A program made the translations under genes and the position numbers. Positions 1 through 9,646 of a stretch of 35,329 nt of DNA are shown here, piece by piece (positions within the stretch are counted from its first letter, which is position 1; every line of letters begins with the position of its first letter). Under the pieces are notes generated by a model that saw only the letters and a list, made by a program, of their open reading frames with translations, did no database searches and was not told the DNA's origin. Source of the DNA: a virus; IMG/VR virus record IMGVR_UViG_3300005613_000216, positions 1 to 35,329 of that record. The stretch is one strand, 5' to 3'.

Positions 1-1
1 G

Positions 2-166
2 ACTGGGTTTAGAGTTCCTGAAGATGGCACATATACCCCAGATTCTTTAGAGTCTCTATATAAAAATAAGGAGCTTGATAAAGAACAATATAGGACCTAC
101 ATAATGTCTAGAATATATGGTCCTCTAAGAAAGATTAGCAGACTCCCACAACAGGAGATTAGATAA
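2..166 (+). CDS. C-terminal end of an unidentified protein (partial)
   Basis: An open frame runs in from the left edge and ends with TAA at 164-166, giving the last 54 residues of a protein whose start is outside the window. The visible part is charged and probably helical and ends LPQQEIR. Its stop overlaps the next ATG as TAATG, so it belongs to the same translationally coupled tail operon. A position directly before a tape-measure-like gene would suit a tail-assembly or hub-assembly protein, but I see no motif that identifies it. Confidence 0.7.
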   Translation, partial: TGFRVPEDGTYTPDSLESLYKNKELDKEQYRTYIMSRIYGPLRKISRLPQQEIR

Positions 167-1947
167 TGGTAAGTGATATTGCACTCGCAGGACTAACAAA
201 GTCCATGGATGCTTTGACCAGTCAGATAAAGACAGCTATGGACTTTGCTGATAAGGCTCAAAAAGCTTCCTTGGCATTGGGACAGACCTACGATACCACT
301 AAAGATCAGCTTGGTGGGACAATGCAGGGTCTCCGAGGGGATATCAACCAGAGGTTTGGTGCTGCTATCGCAGGATTAGAATCTGGTTTACAGGGGAACA
401 CCGCAGGAGTCGCTAGACTTATTAACCAGCAACAACTTACGGGAACCGCCTTTGGTAAAACCGCGACGGCGTTTGCTGGATTAGAGTCTTCTTTACAGAT
501 TTCTAGAGATCAGACAAATAGGCTGTCTAATAGTCTGGTTGATACAGGGGCTGAATGGCAGATCAGCACAGACAAGCTCGTAGACGCAATTGATTCGCTT
601 AAGGAAACATTCCCTGCTCAAGCTCTAGCGGGCATGGGTGATAAAGTTATGGGCGCAGTCGCTGGCTTACAAGGTGAGCTAGGTCCTCAGCTTGCTGGAC
701 CATTACAGAGCGTCATGAAGATGGTAATGGACACCAGTATGGATGGGTATGAGCGTCTTACCAAGCTAGGAATTGGAGATGTGCGGGAGCGATTGTCTGC
801 GGCAAAAAGCTCTGCTGAAGCACAGCAGATCCTTAAGGACGCATTCGTAACTGCTTCAGATAACTTTAAATCAGTGGCAGGAGATGCAAGCCAGGGATTC
901 TTTCAGATTGGGGTAGCTTCGGAGATCTTCGGAAGCCAAGCCATACAGCTTACAACTGTTGCAGACAATTTAGGACAGAGAGTAAAGGAAGAAGGTGACC
1001 AAGCAGTGGACTTCGGCATGACCTTGGCAAACCTCAAAGCGGAGATTCTTGTGCCATTCCAAGAGGGTTTAACTAACATGTATCCATTCTTGGTAAAGCT
1101 TGCTGATGTTATTTCGGGGGTTGCAAATACTATAGGACAGCGGTTCAAGGCGTTCACTGATGGTCTTGGAGATGGTGACGAGGCTCTAAAAAATCTACAA
1201 TTAGGAATCATTGATTTTGCTATTAATGCCATGGGCAGACTCAGGGGAACATTTGCCTTTGCTGAAGAAATAATAACAAAGGGCGTCCCCATGCTAGTTG
1301 ATAAACTACAGGGAGCTTTCTTTGAAGTGTTCAGAGAAGGCGGCATCATTGACAAGGTTAAGGCGGGATTCTACAGGTTCTCAGAAGTTCTTCACGATGC
1401 CATGCAGTTTGTATTATTTGGTGATGCCGACACCGCTGCGAAGGAGAGAGAAGCAGAAGCTAAGAAACTAGCCGATGCCTTAGAACGCAAAATTAAAGCC
1501 AATGAGGGCATGACTTATGAGGCCATGAAAAAAGCTCTAGAAGAAAAAGGAGGCGAGGAGGGAACAACTAGTCCTCTTGGTAAGTTGTTAGCCGATGCTA
1601 AAAAAAGCATGGATTTTGCTGCAAAGAATGATCCTACTGTGAAAGCTTTGGAAGAGGCTAGACTAGCTATTGAAGAGGGTAATGGGTTTGGTAGAAAACG
1701 AAATGAAGAATTAGATCGCCTAAACGAAACTCAAGATGAAATAAACAGAAAAACTCCTGAGATAGAAACCTCCCCACAATTTTTAGACGAGACAGCGAAC
1801 ATGCTAGGTAGAAGTATTGAAGGCATCCTGGGTGTTGGGCGAGATACAACTGCCGCTGAGATGCTAGAAGAACTTAGGGTTGCTAATGAGCAAAGGTCCG
1901 CTCAACAGAATCAACCTAATGAAGGAATGACTAATACAGGATCATGA
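166..1947 (+). CDS. Probable tail tape-measure protein (T4 gp29 position)
   Basis: 593 residues, almost entirely predicted alpha-helical and rich in Ala, Gly, Gln and Lys. Regularly spaced hydrophobics run through residues 1-300, and a Lys/Glu-rich segment lies near 420-530. Between about 290 and 400 there is a more hydrophobic stretch with segments such as LVPFQEGLTNMYPFLVKLAD, typical of the membrane-active part of tape measures. T4 gp29, the tail-length determinant, is about 590 residues, which matches. It sits just before a gp48/gp54-position gene, gp53-like and the hub genes, the expected neighbourhood. The start overlaps the upstream stop (TAATG). No sequence motif is diagnostic, so the assignment rests on length, composition and context. 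It would set tail length inside the tube and leave through the hub on infection. Confidence 0.6.
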   Translation: MVSDIALAGLTKSMDALTSQIKTAMDFADKAQKASLALGQTYDTTKDQLGGTMQGLRGDINQRFGAAIAGLESGLQGNTAGVARLINQQQLTGTAFGKTATAFAGLESSLQISRDQTNRLSNSLVDTGAEWQISTDKLVDAIDSLKETFPAQALAGMGDKVMGAVAGLQGELGPQLAGPLQSVMKMVMDTSMDGYERLTKLGIGDVRERLSAAKSSAEAQQILKDAFVTASDNFKSVAGDASQGFFQIGVASEIFGSQAIQLTTVADNLGQRVKEEGDQAVDFGMTLANLKAEILVPFQEGLTNMYPFLVKLADVISGVANTIGQRFKAFTDGLGDGDEALKNLQLGIIDFAINAMGRLRGTFAFAEEIITKGVPMLVDKLQGAFFEVFREGGIIDKVKAGFYRFSEVLHDAMQFVLFGDADTAAKEREAEAKKLADALERKIKANEGMTYEAMKKALEEKGGEEGTTSPLGKLLADAKKSMDFAAKNDPTVKALEEARLAIEEGNGFGRKRNEELDRLNETQDEINRKTPEIETSPQFLDETANMLGRSIEGILGVGRDTTAAEMLEELRVANEQRSAQQNQPNEGMTNTGS

Positions 1948-2960
1948 CAAACAGACACATAGTAGACAGGCATTTGCCTGAGAGAACTAAGTTAATGTTC
2001 TATTTCCCAATGCCAACAGCGGGGGATAGTTACTACACTGTGGAGATGCCTTTCTTTGAAAACGTGACCATAAAGGAATCTAAAAAAGCACGTTATCAAA
2101 AGTATTCTCTCATTTCCAGGTCCAGTAACTTGTACAGTTACCTTGGAGCGGATTCTAGAGTGCTAAACCTGACCTTCAACATAAGCCTTCCTCACCTTCT
2201 TGAGGAGCATCCTGGTATTAACTTAGATAAGTATGTAAGTTATATGCAGGACAAGGATAACGAAGAATTAGAAAAACAAAAGTTCAAGGAGCCATATAAG
2301 CAGCAATCCATCCCAGAAGGGATGGCCTTTAGACTCGGAACTGATTATACTCAAAAGTTAGCTCCTGATTCAGCAAAGCAAGTAATCAATAGCCTTACAG
2401 CTTCAGGCACGGGAGTTACCCTTGAAGAGAAAGCTAGGCTTGCCGCAAGATATAATTTACAAGGTTTAATTGGTCAAGATATTTCAAATCAGTATCTAGA
2501 AAACCAAGTAAAAACAAATCCTCAAGGGGGAGTATTTAATCTTATTGGGGCTCAGGCAAATCTTTTTCAAGCTACAGCAGGGTATCAACAAGATCAACAA
2601 GTAAAGTTTAGAATTATTGATATAATTATTTATTGGACAAACATTATTAGATCTAGTGTGGTAAACTACTCTAAAAACCCAATCTATGGACCTCCTATCA
2701 TAAGATTGAATCATGGAATATTGTATCAAAATATTCCCTGTATTTGTACCAATTATTCCATTGATTATAATGAAGCAGCAGGGTATGACATTGATACATT
2801 ACTTCCTAGACAGTTAAAAGTTAACCTGAAACTAGAAGAAATCAGAACGGGTGATTTTGGTGAATTTGCTCCTAAAGGAAACCCAATTGAACGCGACAAC
2901 TTGGCTGGTTGGGAAGCCGTTGTTCTAGGGGAAACTAACAGCATGGATCCAGGGTATTAA
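1944..2960 (+). CDS. Baseplate hub-associated or tail-tube initiator-like protein
   Basis: 338 residues, starting at an ATGA overlap with the upstream gene. The N-terminal 100 residues contain a beta-rich stretch ending in SYLGADSRVLNLTFNISLPH, a type I associate with phage proteins that cap the tail tube or adapt it to the baseplate. The middle, about 110-220, is helical and charged. The C-terminal part returns to beta segments with the tail KVNLKLEEIRTGDFGEF. In T4 the order is 29-48-54, and gp48 and gp54 (about 364 and 320 residues) are the tube cap and tube initiator. This gene follows the tape-measure candidate and has a similar length. A LysM-like hub adapter is the other option. The function is therefore positional inference; the structural role itself is fairly secure. 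Confidence 0.5.
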   Translation: MTNRHIVDRHLPERTKLMFYFPMPTAGDSYYTVEMPFFENVTIKESKKARYQKYSLISRSSNLYSYLGADSRVLNLTFNISLPHLLEEHPGINLDKYVSYMQDKDNEELEKQKFKEPYKQQSIPEGMAFRLGTDYTQKLAPDSAKQVINSLTASGTGVTLEEKARLAARYNLQGLIGQDISNQYLENQVKTNPQGGVFNLIGAQANLFQATAGYQQDQQVKFRIIDIIIYWTNIIRSSVVNYSKNPIYGPPIIRLNHGILYQNIPCICTNYSIDYNEAAGYDIDTLLPRQLKVNLKLEEIRTGDFGEFAPKGNPIERDNLAGWEAVVLGETNSMDPGY

Positions 2961-2961
2961 T

Positions 2962-3264
2962 ATGGCAAAGCAAGATAAAGGACCATACAGTCTTGATGAA
3001 GTGCGTGTTCAGCATAAGAATATAACTACTAATACCATCGTAAATGCGGAAAAGTTTGATACTTTACTGGCTAACTTAGACACCGCGTTTGAGTATGAAG
3101 TGGGCTACATTCCAGCAGGCTACGAGCATAGACCTGATTTAATTTCTAATCTATTTTACGGATCTCCAAAAAACTGGTGGCTCTTAATGTTAGTTAATAG
3201 TATAGAAGATCCATTTGAAGGTTTTAACGTAGGAGACGCAATTCTGATCCCTAAGATTCAATGA
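2962..3264 (+). CDS. gp53: Baseplate wedge protein, T4 gp53-like
   Basis: 100 residues. The C-terminal half carries the recognisable gp53 signature: FYGSPKNWWLLMLVNSIEDP followed by an F-x-V-G-D-x-I-x-I-P ending. In this family that is a LysM-like fold in which the paired Trp and the final GD-x-I-x-IP strand are conserved. The protein is shorter than T4 gp53 (about 196 residues) but has the conserved core. In the T4 baseplate gp53 clamps neighbouring wedges around the hub. The gene starts one base after the upstream stop and ends in an ATGA overlap with the hub gene, so wedge and hub components are made from one message. The name is well supported by the motif. Confidence 0.8.
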   Translation: MAKQDKGPYSLDEVRVQHKNITTNTIVNAEKFDTLLANLDTAFEYEVGYIPAGYEHRPDLISNLFYGSPKNWWLLMLVNSIEDPFEGFNVGDAILIPKIQ

Positions 3265-5831
3265 AGATACCTACAGCGAATATAGTGGTAGCCTTTAACA
3301 AGGAAACCATGGAAAGACTCTTCTCATCGGGAGCCACCTACAAGAGTTTGGTAGCTGAGTTATCTGATGGTAACGAGGATGCTTTACTATTCAATAATGT
3401 TGCTAATCCCAATTTTATCTCGTTTGAGCACTCTCTAGGATTGGGTGGTGGGATGAAGATGGTTCTCACCTTTATTGATCCTAAAGGAGAGTTTGAATCT
3501 AGATTCGTTACTACTACTAATCCAGCAAAGATAATTAAAGAATTTTCTAATCCAGAAGCTCAAAGCACAAAGTCTTTTATTACAGATAAACCTGACGATG
3601 TAAAGCAAAGCCAGGAGGAGTATTCTAAAGAGTATGTGGCTCAGTATAAAGCTGAGTTAGAAAAAAGCGTAGGCCAAAGAGAGATTTATGTGGCTTATGG
3701 AACAGGAAATAATTTGGATCTTTGGTCAGGCCCTCATAGGACAATACTAACTAATGCCAATATTGATGTAAAAGGGGCTAGAAAGATAACAATTACACTA
3801 ACTCCAACCGCAAACGCTCTTGATATTGGACAGAGAAGAGGATCTTATAACGAAATAGTTAATTTAAATCTTCAAGGGTTAAAAGTTAGATACGCAGGTG
3901 AATCTCAAGAAGTAAAATTTTTAGATAATATAGCATATGACCCTACAGAATACCTGGATATCCCAGATAAAAATAAAATTACAACATATAGAGACGAAAC
4001 ACAAGAAGCTCTAGTTGCGGCTGGCTTTTCAGAACTGTCTAGTAAGTTAGAGAGATTTGATTTTCATACAATAATTGTTGACGCCATACGCAGTTATGTT
4101 CAAAAAGCCACGGGTAACAAAAATGTAATTGTGTTACTTCCTAATATAAATTTGATCTGTCGTCAAGCAATTAATGACGAAGCTAGAAAATATGATTTGA
4201 TTCAATCAGCGGTGGATGCGGGTGCTCCTGCGGCTTCTAACTTGGTTAGTAAAGTTCCTGTGTTTGGTGGATTTTTATCTGATAGAGTTAATGATTTACA
4301 TGCTCAATCACAAACTACTCTAGGTAAAGAAGAAATGTTCCTTGAGGGAACTCTAAAGTCTTTTGGACTTAGGCTTCATACGGCAGATAAAGGAAAAGCA
4401 GAAAAACTACAAAAGCAAGCAGACCCAAATGGAATGCTCGCAGCACAAGCTGCTCATGAGCGTCACCCCGTCTCAAAGGATGCAGTTCAAAGCTTTTATG
4501 AAAAAAGGTATTTTACTGCTGTAATTGATAAAACTGATAGACAAGTCCCCGACCATACGGGAGTTTTAAAGACTATTTTTGATAAGATAAAAGCACTATC
4601 ACAAGAGTCCTATAAAATGTCTAGTTTAGCGATCATGAATGAAACTGACATTAATGTGTTAAAAGCTTGGGGATCAAAAAGTGATAAAAACCCTTGGAGT
4701 AAATTTTACACTTTAGCAGGGTACGATGAATTTACTGAAAACAGTTCTGCTATTATTGTAGGAGACTTAGCTTTAATCAAAGAGTATCTATACGGTGGAG
4801 TTGATTTAGATCAAAAAGCAGCAAACATAAATCAACTTAAGAGCAAAGCAAAACAAGTAAAAGAAGAAAATAAAGAAGGAGAAGAAGAGGGGCCAACATC
4901 AGTGGACTATTTGATCTCAGCAGCCTCTCAAGTCCCCCTTCATCCATTAGATAAAATTTTATTAGATAAAAAAGAGTACAATAAAAATATAAGGGAAATA
5001 GTAAATCCTGTTTTAAAGGGTGTTGGTGCTTTTGGAGATATCTCCTACTTACCAGATGATTTTGCTTATCAGGACGCATCTTTTACTGATGAGGAAAAAC
5101 AGTATATTGACGAAAATGGTATTCCTACTTTTAGGTACAATACTCAAAATCCAAACATACTAGACATGAAGTTCAAGTTTGGAGGCGTGTATTTCGCCGC
5201 TTTGAAAACTTTAGGATATCAAAAAGAGATCAAACGTCTAACGTCCGCAGTAGCTGAGGGGGTTCTTCCTACAGGTATTGGAACTTTTCCTATTAGAAGT
5301 AGAGGAGCAGCCATAGCTTACATGCTGACTAAGGCCTCTTCCATGGGCCTTGGAGATGACAACAAAAAACAAATTATCAACTCATTAGCTGCAAAGATCT
5401 CCCCAGAACTAGCAAAGGAAATGGAAGTTGATTCTTCTGAAGCTGCGGCAGATAGTATTGCGGCACTCCTTGAAGATGAGGAGAAGACTAACTTGAAAGG
5501 ACTAATATTAGTAGATCAAGAGCTCCCAGGGAATCCAAATAGTATTTTAGCAGATCTTAGTGAAGATGTATATCGCAAAGCTTTACAAATGAGCATCACC
5601 ACTCTACCTACTTTTCATATTTCAAGACCAGCTTCAATAAGTAGTCCATGTATTGTTTTTGCCCAAGACCAACCAATCACTCAATCTGTTCGTCTAGAGA
5701 GAAATCTTATGAACAAGTTTTTTAGTGGGCTCTATAAAATAATGGGATTCAAACATACAATCACAACTAGCGCCGCATCATCAGAGTTTAAGCTGGTAAA
5801 AAATGCGCCAGATTTTAAAGTAGAGGAATAA
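3261..5831 (+). CDS. Enlarged baseplate hub protein (T4 gp27-like)
   Basis: 856 residues, about twice T4 gp27 (391). The N-terminal 200 residues are beta-rich, with strands such as MKMVLTFIDPKGEF and GARKITITLTPTANA. The last 80 residues contain FFSGLYKIMGFKHTIT followed by SSEFKLVKNAP, the kind of strand pair that closes the hub barrel in gp27/gpD-type proteins. The middle, about 260-700, is mainly helical and carries a very acidic/basic low-complexity linker near 530-546 (KEENKEGEEEG). The gene lies between gp53-like and the gp5-like spike, where a hub protein is expected. In the particle it would form the ring between tail tube and spike. The large helical insertion has no T4 counterpart that I recognise. 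The hub call is reasonable, the insertion is unexplained. Confidence 0.6.
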   Translation: MKIPTANIVVAFNKETMERLFSSGATYKSLVAELSDGNEDALLFNNVANPNFISFEHSLGLGGGMKMVLTFIDPKGEFESRFVTTTNPAKIIKEFSNPEAQSTKSFITDKPDDVKQSQEEYSKEYVAQYKAELEKSVGQREIYVAYGTGNNLDLWSGPHRTILTNANIDVKGARKITITLTPTANALDIGQRRGSYNEIVNLNLQGLKVRYAGESQEVKFLDNIAYDPTEYLDIPDKNKITTYRDETQEALVAAGFSELSSKLERFDFHTIIVDAIRSYVQKATGNKNVIVLLPNINLICRQAINDEARKYDLIQSAVDAGAPAASNLVSKVPVFGGFLSDRVNDLHAQSQTTLGKEEMFLEGTLKSFGLRLHTADKGKAEKLQKQADPNGMLAAQAAHERHPVSKDAVQSFYEKRYFTAVIDKTDRQVPDHTGVLKTIFDKIKALSQESYKMSSLAIMNETDINVLKAWGSKSDKNPWSKFYTLAGYDEFTENSSAIIVGDLALIKEYLYGGVDLDQKAANINQLKSKAKQVKEENKEGEEEGPTSVDYLISAASQVPLHPLDKILLDKKEYNKNIREIVNPVLKGVGAFGDISYLPDDFAYQDASFTDEEKQYIDENGIPTFRYNTQNPNILDMKFKFGGVYFAALKTLGYQKEIKRLTSAVAEGVLPTGIGTFPIRSRGAAIAYMLTKASSMGLGDDNKKQIINSLAAKISPELAKEMEVDSSEAAADSIAALLEDEEKTNLKGLILVDQELPGNPNSILADLSEDVYRKALQMSITTLPTFHISRPASISSPCIVFAQDQPITQSVRLERNLMNKFFSGLYKIMGFKHTITTSAASSEFKLVKNAPDFKVEE

Positions 5832-5832
5832 A

Positions 5833-6939
5833 ATGCAAGAGTATAGAAATGAAGGAGCAATCTCCTTAGCTGAAGTAAGGAGTAGGGTAGACCCAGGTAG
5901 GAGCGGTGCATTCAGGGCTAAGGTGGACGCTGAAGGCAATGATGAGCAGACTGTGTACTATGTCAGCCCTTATGGATCAAATGGTGAGGGTGCATTCGTA
6001 GCGGTTCCTGAGGTTGGAACGCAAGTGTTGGTTTGTAAGCCCACTGGATCTACTAGTTGGTATTACATGGGAACAACCTTCTCTTCTGAGCCCAAGGGGG
6101 TTGTAGGGGGTAGGATTAAGGACGCATCCCTAATGCCTTTAGAGCGTGTAGACCCAGAGATGTATAAGGCTCGGAGTGTTCCACTGAAGTATGTATTCAA
6201 GAGTCCTTTTGGGGCGGGTATAACTTTAAGTGATGAGTACAATCCAGAATACTTCAATAGAAAAACAGAAATTACTTCAACACAAAACAAAAAAATCATG
6301 TTACATGATGGTCCTGCAATAGACTCCATCACAATTGATAGCGGGAATGGAAGTAAAATAACTCTTACTGATGATCCTCAAACAGGCACCATAGCATCAC
6401 GCGCTATTGAGGTAGATTCTGTAGGTCCACAAAAGTATATTTGTAGAGAGTCCCAAACCGACATTGTAGTCGGTGCTGCTGGCAGAGAGCTACAACTTAT
6501 TAACAATGCTAATGGAGTTCCCTACGGAGATACTAATGTTAACTCTGGAAATGTTAATATTCAGAGTAAATGGAAAGACATCAATGTTTTTACTCAAGCA
6601 GAGCAGGGTAGGATATTTATTGAGTGCTTAGATGAGGCTGGAGCCAATCAGCAGATAGTTATAGAAACTAACGGAACTGGTGGTGGGATCATTGTTAAAA
6701 CAAAAGGAACCATTAGCATGGAGGCTGCTACCTCAATTAATCTAAACTCTCCAAACGTAAACATATCATGTAGCAAATTTAGTGTAGATGCTGGAGGAAG
6801 TGTAGATATTAAGGCTGGAGGAAACGCAAATATTGATGGTAGTCAGATTTATCTTGCGAGTGGTAAAGCCTCCCCAACGCCTGCAACTATAGCAGACGCA
6901 CAAAGTACCTATAATAATATTGGGGTAACTACATACTAA
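5833..6939 (+). CDS. gp5: Central tail spike, gp5/gpV-like OB-fold plus beta-helix
   Basis: 368 residues. Residues about 10-95 form the OB-fold typical of tail-spike proteins: a strand with GRSGAFRAKV, then YYVSPYGSNGEGAFVAVPEV, then GTQVLVCKPTGSTSWYYMG. From about 150 on the protein is a repetitive beta-structure with alternating V/I/N/G residues, such as NVNISCSKFSVDAGGSVDIK, as in the intertwined trimeric beta-helix of gp5 and gpV. T4 gp5 (575 residues) has a lysozyme domain between these parts; here there is no room for one and no lysozyme motif. It follows the hub gene by one base. The spike would puncture the outer membrane, and cell-wall cutting must come from another protein. Confidence 0.85.
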   Translation: MQEYRNEGAISLAEVRSRVDPGRSGAFRAKVDAEGNDEQTVYYVSPYGSNGEGAFVAVPEVGTQVLVCKPTGSTSWYYMGTTFSSEPKGVVGGRIKDASLMPLERVDPEMYKARSVPLKYVFKSPFGAGITLSDEYNPEYFNRKTEITSTQNKKIMLHDGPAIDSITIDSGNGSKITLTDDPQTGTIASRAIEVDSVGPQKYICRESQTDIVVGAAGRELQLINNANGVPYGDTNVNSGNVNIQSKWKDINVFTQAEQGRIFIECLDEAGANQQIVIETNGTGGGIIVKTKGTISMEAATSINLNSPNVNISCSKFSVDAGGSVDIKAGGNANIDGSQIYLASGKASPTPATIADAQSTYNNIGVTTY

Positions 6940-6940
6940 T

Positions 6941-9646
6941 ATGGCTTCATTTGATTTAGAAACATTTGCCAAGGTTCAAGGGCAAACAGGAGCAGGGATC
7001 CTTCCATCTTTAGGGATGGCTTTTGGATTGCCTAGTTGTATATTAAATTTGGGAGCACAAGCTTTAAATTTACTTCCCACTTCTGTTCTCGCTAATATTC
7101 AGTCAGAGGTTCAGTCTGGAAAGGCTAAAGCCAATGAGGTAACAAAAGAGGTTTTAAAGAAGCTAAGTTTAAACACAGGGATTACGGAGTTTGACACAGA
7201 GACAGGAACTTTTAAGTTTCAGTCTGACTCAGCTTGGCTAGGCATTGATAATGATGACAAACAAAAAAAGAGTAATCTAGCTGGCTTACTAGGAGCACTC
7301 CAGTACGCATCATCTTTTGGGGCTCAGGTTTATCAAAATGTCATAAGCGCAAAGAATGAAGTTGATGCCATATTAAACTGTCTTGATAAGTTAAATACTA
7401 TTAATAAATTTCAATCAGGAAACTCTTCTGATGAAAAAGCAGCACTACCCCCAGAACCTGACGGAGCATATGAAGCGGAGAAAGCTAAACTACAAGAGGC
7501 AGGAGACTTCATTCAAGCAGCTAATGAAACCATTGCGATAATCAATGACATCTTAGCTGCGCGTGCGGCTGACCCTTCCCTAGAGCCAAAGTTCTTAGAC
7601 TCAGCAGAGTTAGATCAATTCTTAAACGATACCACGTTTGATAGAACTACATTAGAGGATCCTGGCCTAGAAGATGACGATGTTTTTCGATTAACTTACG
7701 GTCCTCCTATTACCACTGACGGCTTGTATGTCCTTACAAACGATGGATTGTACTACGATTCCTACGAAGGTGGATTAGACCCTGTATACTTGGCGATATC
7801 TGGAATCGTCCCAGTAGGTGATGCTTGGAAATACGATTACGACCCAAACCTGGGAGGTAAAGGTCAGGCCATTTCGTTGAAAGCACTAGACAAGTTTACT
7901 GATAATATCTTTGACCCAAATAAGATTGATGATAGTAGAGGACTTCAGCACTACTATGATCAGGATCATTTCCTGGCCGTTCTAAAACAACAAAGGGATA
8001 AGCACGTTTATGATCTTTCTTCAGACCTAACTGGCTTTATTTCAGAGTTTGGTGAAGGCACCTCAATTGTAACTAATCAACGAAACTTGATTATGTCTGA
8101 GATTGCCAACCACAACACTAAAATGAACAGAAGAAAGAAACAGATTGAGGTAGCGGTAAAGGCTGGTCAAATCTATGGAGGACTAACTTCACCAGAGTTC
8201 CCTCCTGGTGAGATCCCAATCAACGATTTCTCTTATCTACAAAAGTATAACTTGTCTGTAGACTTAGAAAAGCAGAAAGCCCTTGTGTTTCAGCAAGCAG
8301 ATGTTGATGGTATTGTGCTTCCTCTAGAGACTAAGTTTGTAAAGGCTGCTCAACCCAAACCAGCATCTCTAAGTTTTAATCAATTAAAAGTTCCTACTGT
8401 CGGAAAAGGAGGTATCCTATACTCGCCTTCCTCAACTAACGCTGGAACTGTGTTGTCTTTAACGGATCAAGTAGTTGCCGATGGATTGTTTGCCATCTAC
8501 AACTTCTTGGATACTTCTCTGGAACTGCCATCCTCTATCAACTTCAATGTCACAAACTGTGCTACAGAAAACATGTACAATAACGCACAGCTTGTGGGAA
8601 CATCAAAGCAATCCATCTTCTTCTCAGGACTAGCCATTCCATACTTGGAGGGTATAGTGAAGAACAAGAGCACAGACCCAGCAGGAGCTTCCGCTCTTGG
8701 ATCATTCGTCAAGCTGCCAGATACCCCAGAGTTTAGAGATCTAACTTACTCGTCAACAGGATTCACTGTTGAGTGTTGGGCTTATGTTCCAAATATTACA
8801 GATGGTGCTTTAGGCTGGGCTAGTGGGTCCTCTCCAGGCACACCTTCCCCATCTTCTTTGACGAAGGTATTGTTTGGGTGTGAGAATACAGGAAATAACC
8901 CTAACGTGTCTGCAATTAATCATGTTGGGGAGCTTAGAGATTTAGATTTCTTAAAGAACCAGAGGGGTGGTGAGTTTGTTCGTGGTATGCTTTGCGGGTT
9001 CACTAGAGACCGTAGGATAACTCAAGTATCCTCATCCTTTAGTAATAATAATTACGACAATGATCCAGTGTCTTCTTTGAGTTTCTTCATAGCACCAACT
9101 CAAGCCAGAGATTCTTCATCGGCTTCGTTCATCAATAACGATGAGTGCCAAGACTATGAGACCTTCTACAAGATGAAAGTAGATTTATCAGCTACTGATT
9201 TTGGAAATGTGTCTTCCCAGTTTGTTCTAATTGATATTGCGTGCGAGCCTGAAAAAGATGAAATAAGGATGTACGCTGATGGTTCTCTTGTCGCTACATC
9301 ATCTATAACTTCTGTATTCGGAGTGGATAAAGGTATTGGCCCATCACTACCTTCATTCAAGAAAGATAACAGTTTCCAATACTCTTCAACAACTGTGGAT
9401 GGACCTTCGACTGTAAAGCAAGGTCCGCTACTAAACCCCTTCTATACACCTTGGATCGTGGGGGGAGGGTACACTGACGGTATGTACCAACATGGTAATT
9501 TCTTGGGAGGAGATCGAGGGGGTGTGGTTAGTGGTCTTCGTGGACACATAGGAAGTTTAAAGTTTTATTCTAGACCTCTAGATACTTCGGAAGTAAAGAA
9601 AAACTATGATGCACAGCAAGGGTTTTTCAAAAATATTAAGATCTAA
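6941..9646 (+). CDS. Large baseplate-region protein with C-terminal LamG-like domain
   Basis: 901 residues. The N-terminal 220 residues are helical with a hydrophobic Gly/Leu-rich start (GILPSLGMAFGLPSCILNLG). The middle, about 220-560, is mixed and Asp-rich. Residues about 605-895 read as a laminin-G/concanavalin-type jelly roll: TGFTVECWAYVPN at the start, DEIRMYADGSLVATSSI for the strand pair, then GLRGHIGSLKFYSRPLDTSE near the end, a very common closing motif of such domains. The LamG fold usually binds glycans or other surface ligands. The gene sits between the central spike and gp25-like, joined by a TAATG overlap, so it should be a virion protein near the hub or wedge. I know of no T4 counterpart. 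Domain call good, role inferred. Confidence 0.7.
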   Translation: MASFDLETFAKVQGQTGAGILPSLGMAFGLPSCILNLGAQALNLLPTSVLANIQSEVQSGKAKANEVTKEVLKKLSLNTGITEFDTETGTFKFQSDSAWLGIDNDDKQKKSNLAGLLGALQYASSFGAQVYQNVISAKNEVDAILNCLDKLNTINKFQSGNSSDEKAALPPEPDGAYEAEKAKLQEAGDFIQAANETIAIINDILAARAADPSLEPKFLDSAELDQFLNDTTFDRTTLEDPGLEDDDVFRLTYGPPITTDGLYVLTNDGLYYDSYEGGLDPVYLAISGIVPVGDAWKYDYDPNLGGKGQAISLKALDKFTDNIFDPNKIDDSRGLQHYYDQDHFLAVLKQQRDKHVYDLSSDLTGFISEFGEGTSIVTNQRNLIMSEIANHNTKMNRRKKQIEVAVKAGQIYGGLTSPEFPPGEIPINDFSYLQKYNLSVDLEKQKALVFQQADVDGIVLPLETKFVKAAQPKPASLSFNQLKVPTVGKGGILYSPSSTNAGTVLSLTDQVVADGLFAIYNFLDTSLELPSSINFNVTNCATENMYNNAQLVGTSKQSIFFSGLAIPYLEGIVKNKSTDPAGASALGSFVKLPDTPEFRDLTYSSTGFTVECWAYVPNITDGALGWASGSSPGTPSPSSLTKVLFGCENTGNNPNVSAINHVGELRDLDFLKNQRGGEFVRGMLCGFTRDRRITQVSSSFSNNNYDNDPVSSLSFFIAPTQARDSSSASFINNDECQDYETFYKMKVDLSATDFGNVSSQFVLIDIACEPEKDEIRMYADGSLVATSSITSVFGVDKGIGPSLPSFKKDNSFQYSSTTVDGPSTVKQGPLLNPFYTPWIVGGGYTDGMYQHGNFLGGDRGGVVSGLRGHIGSLKFYSRPLDTSEVKKNYDAQQGFFKNIKI

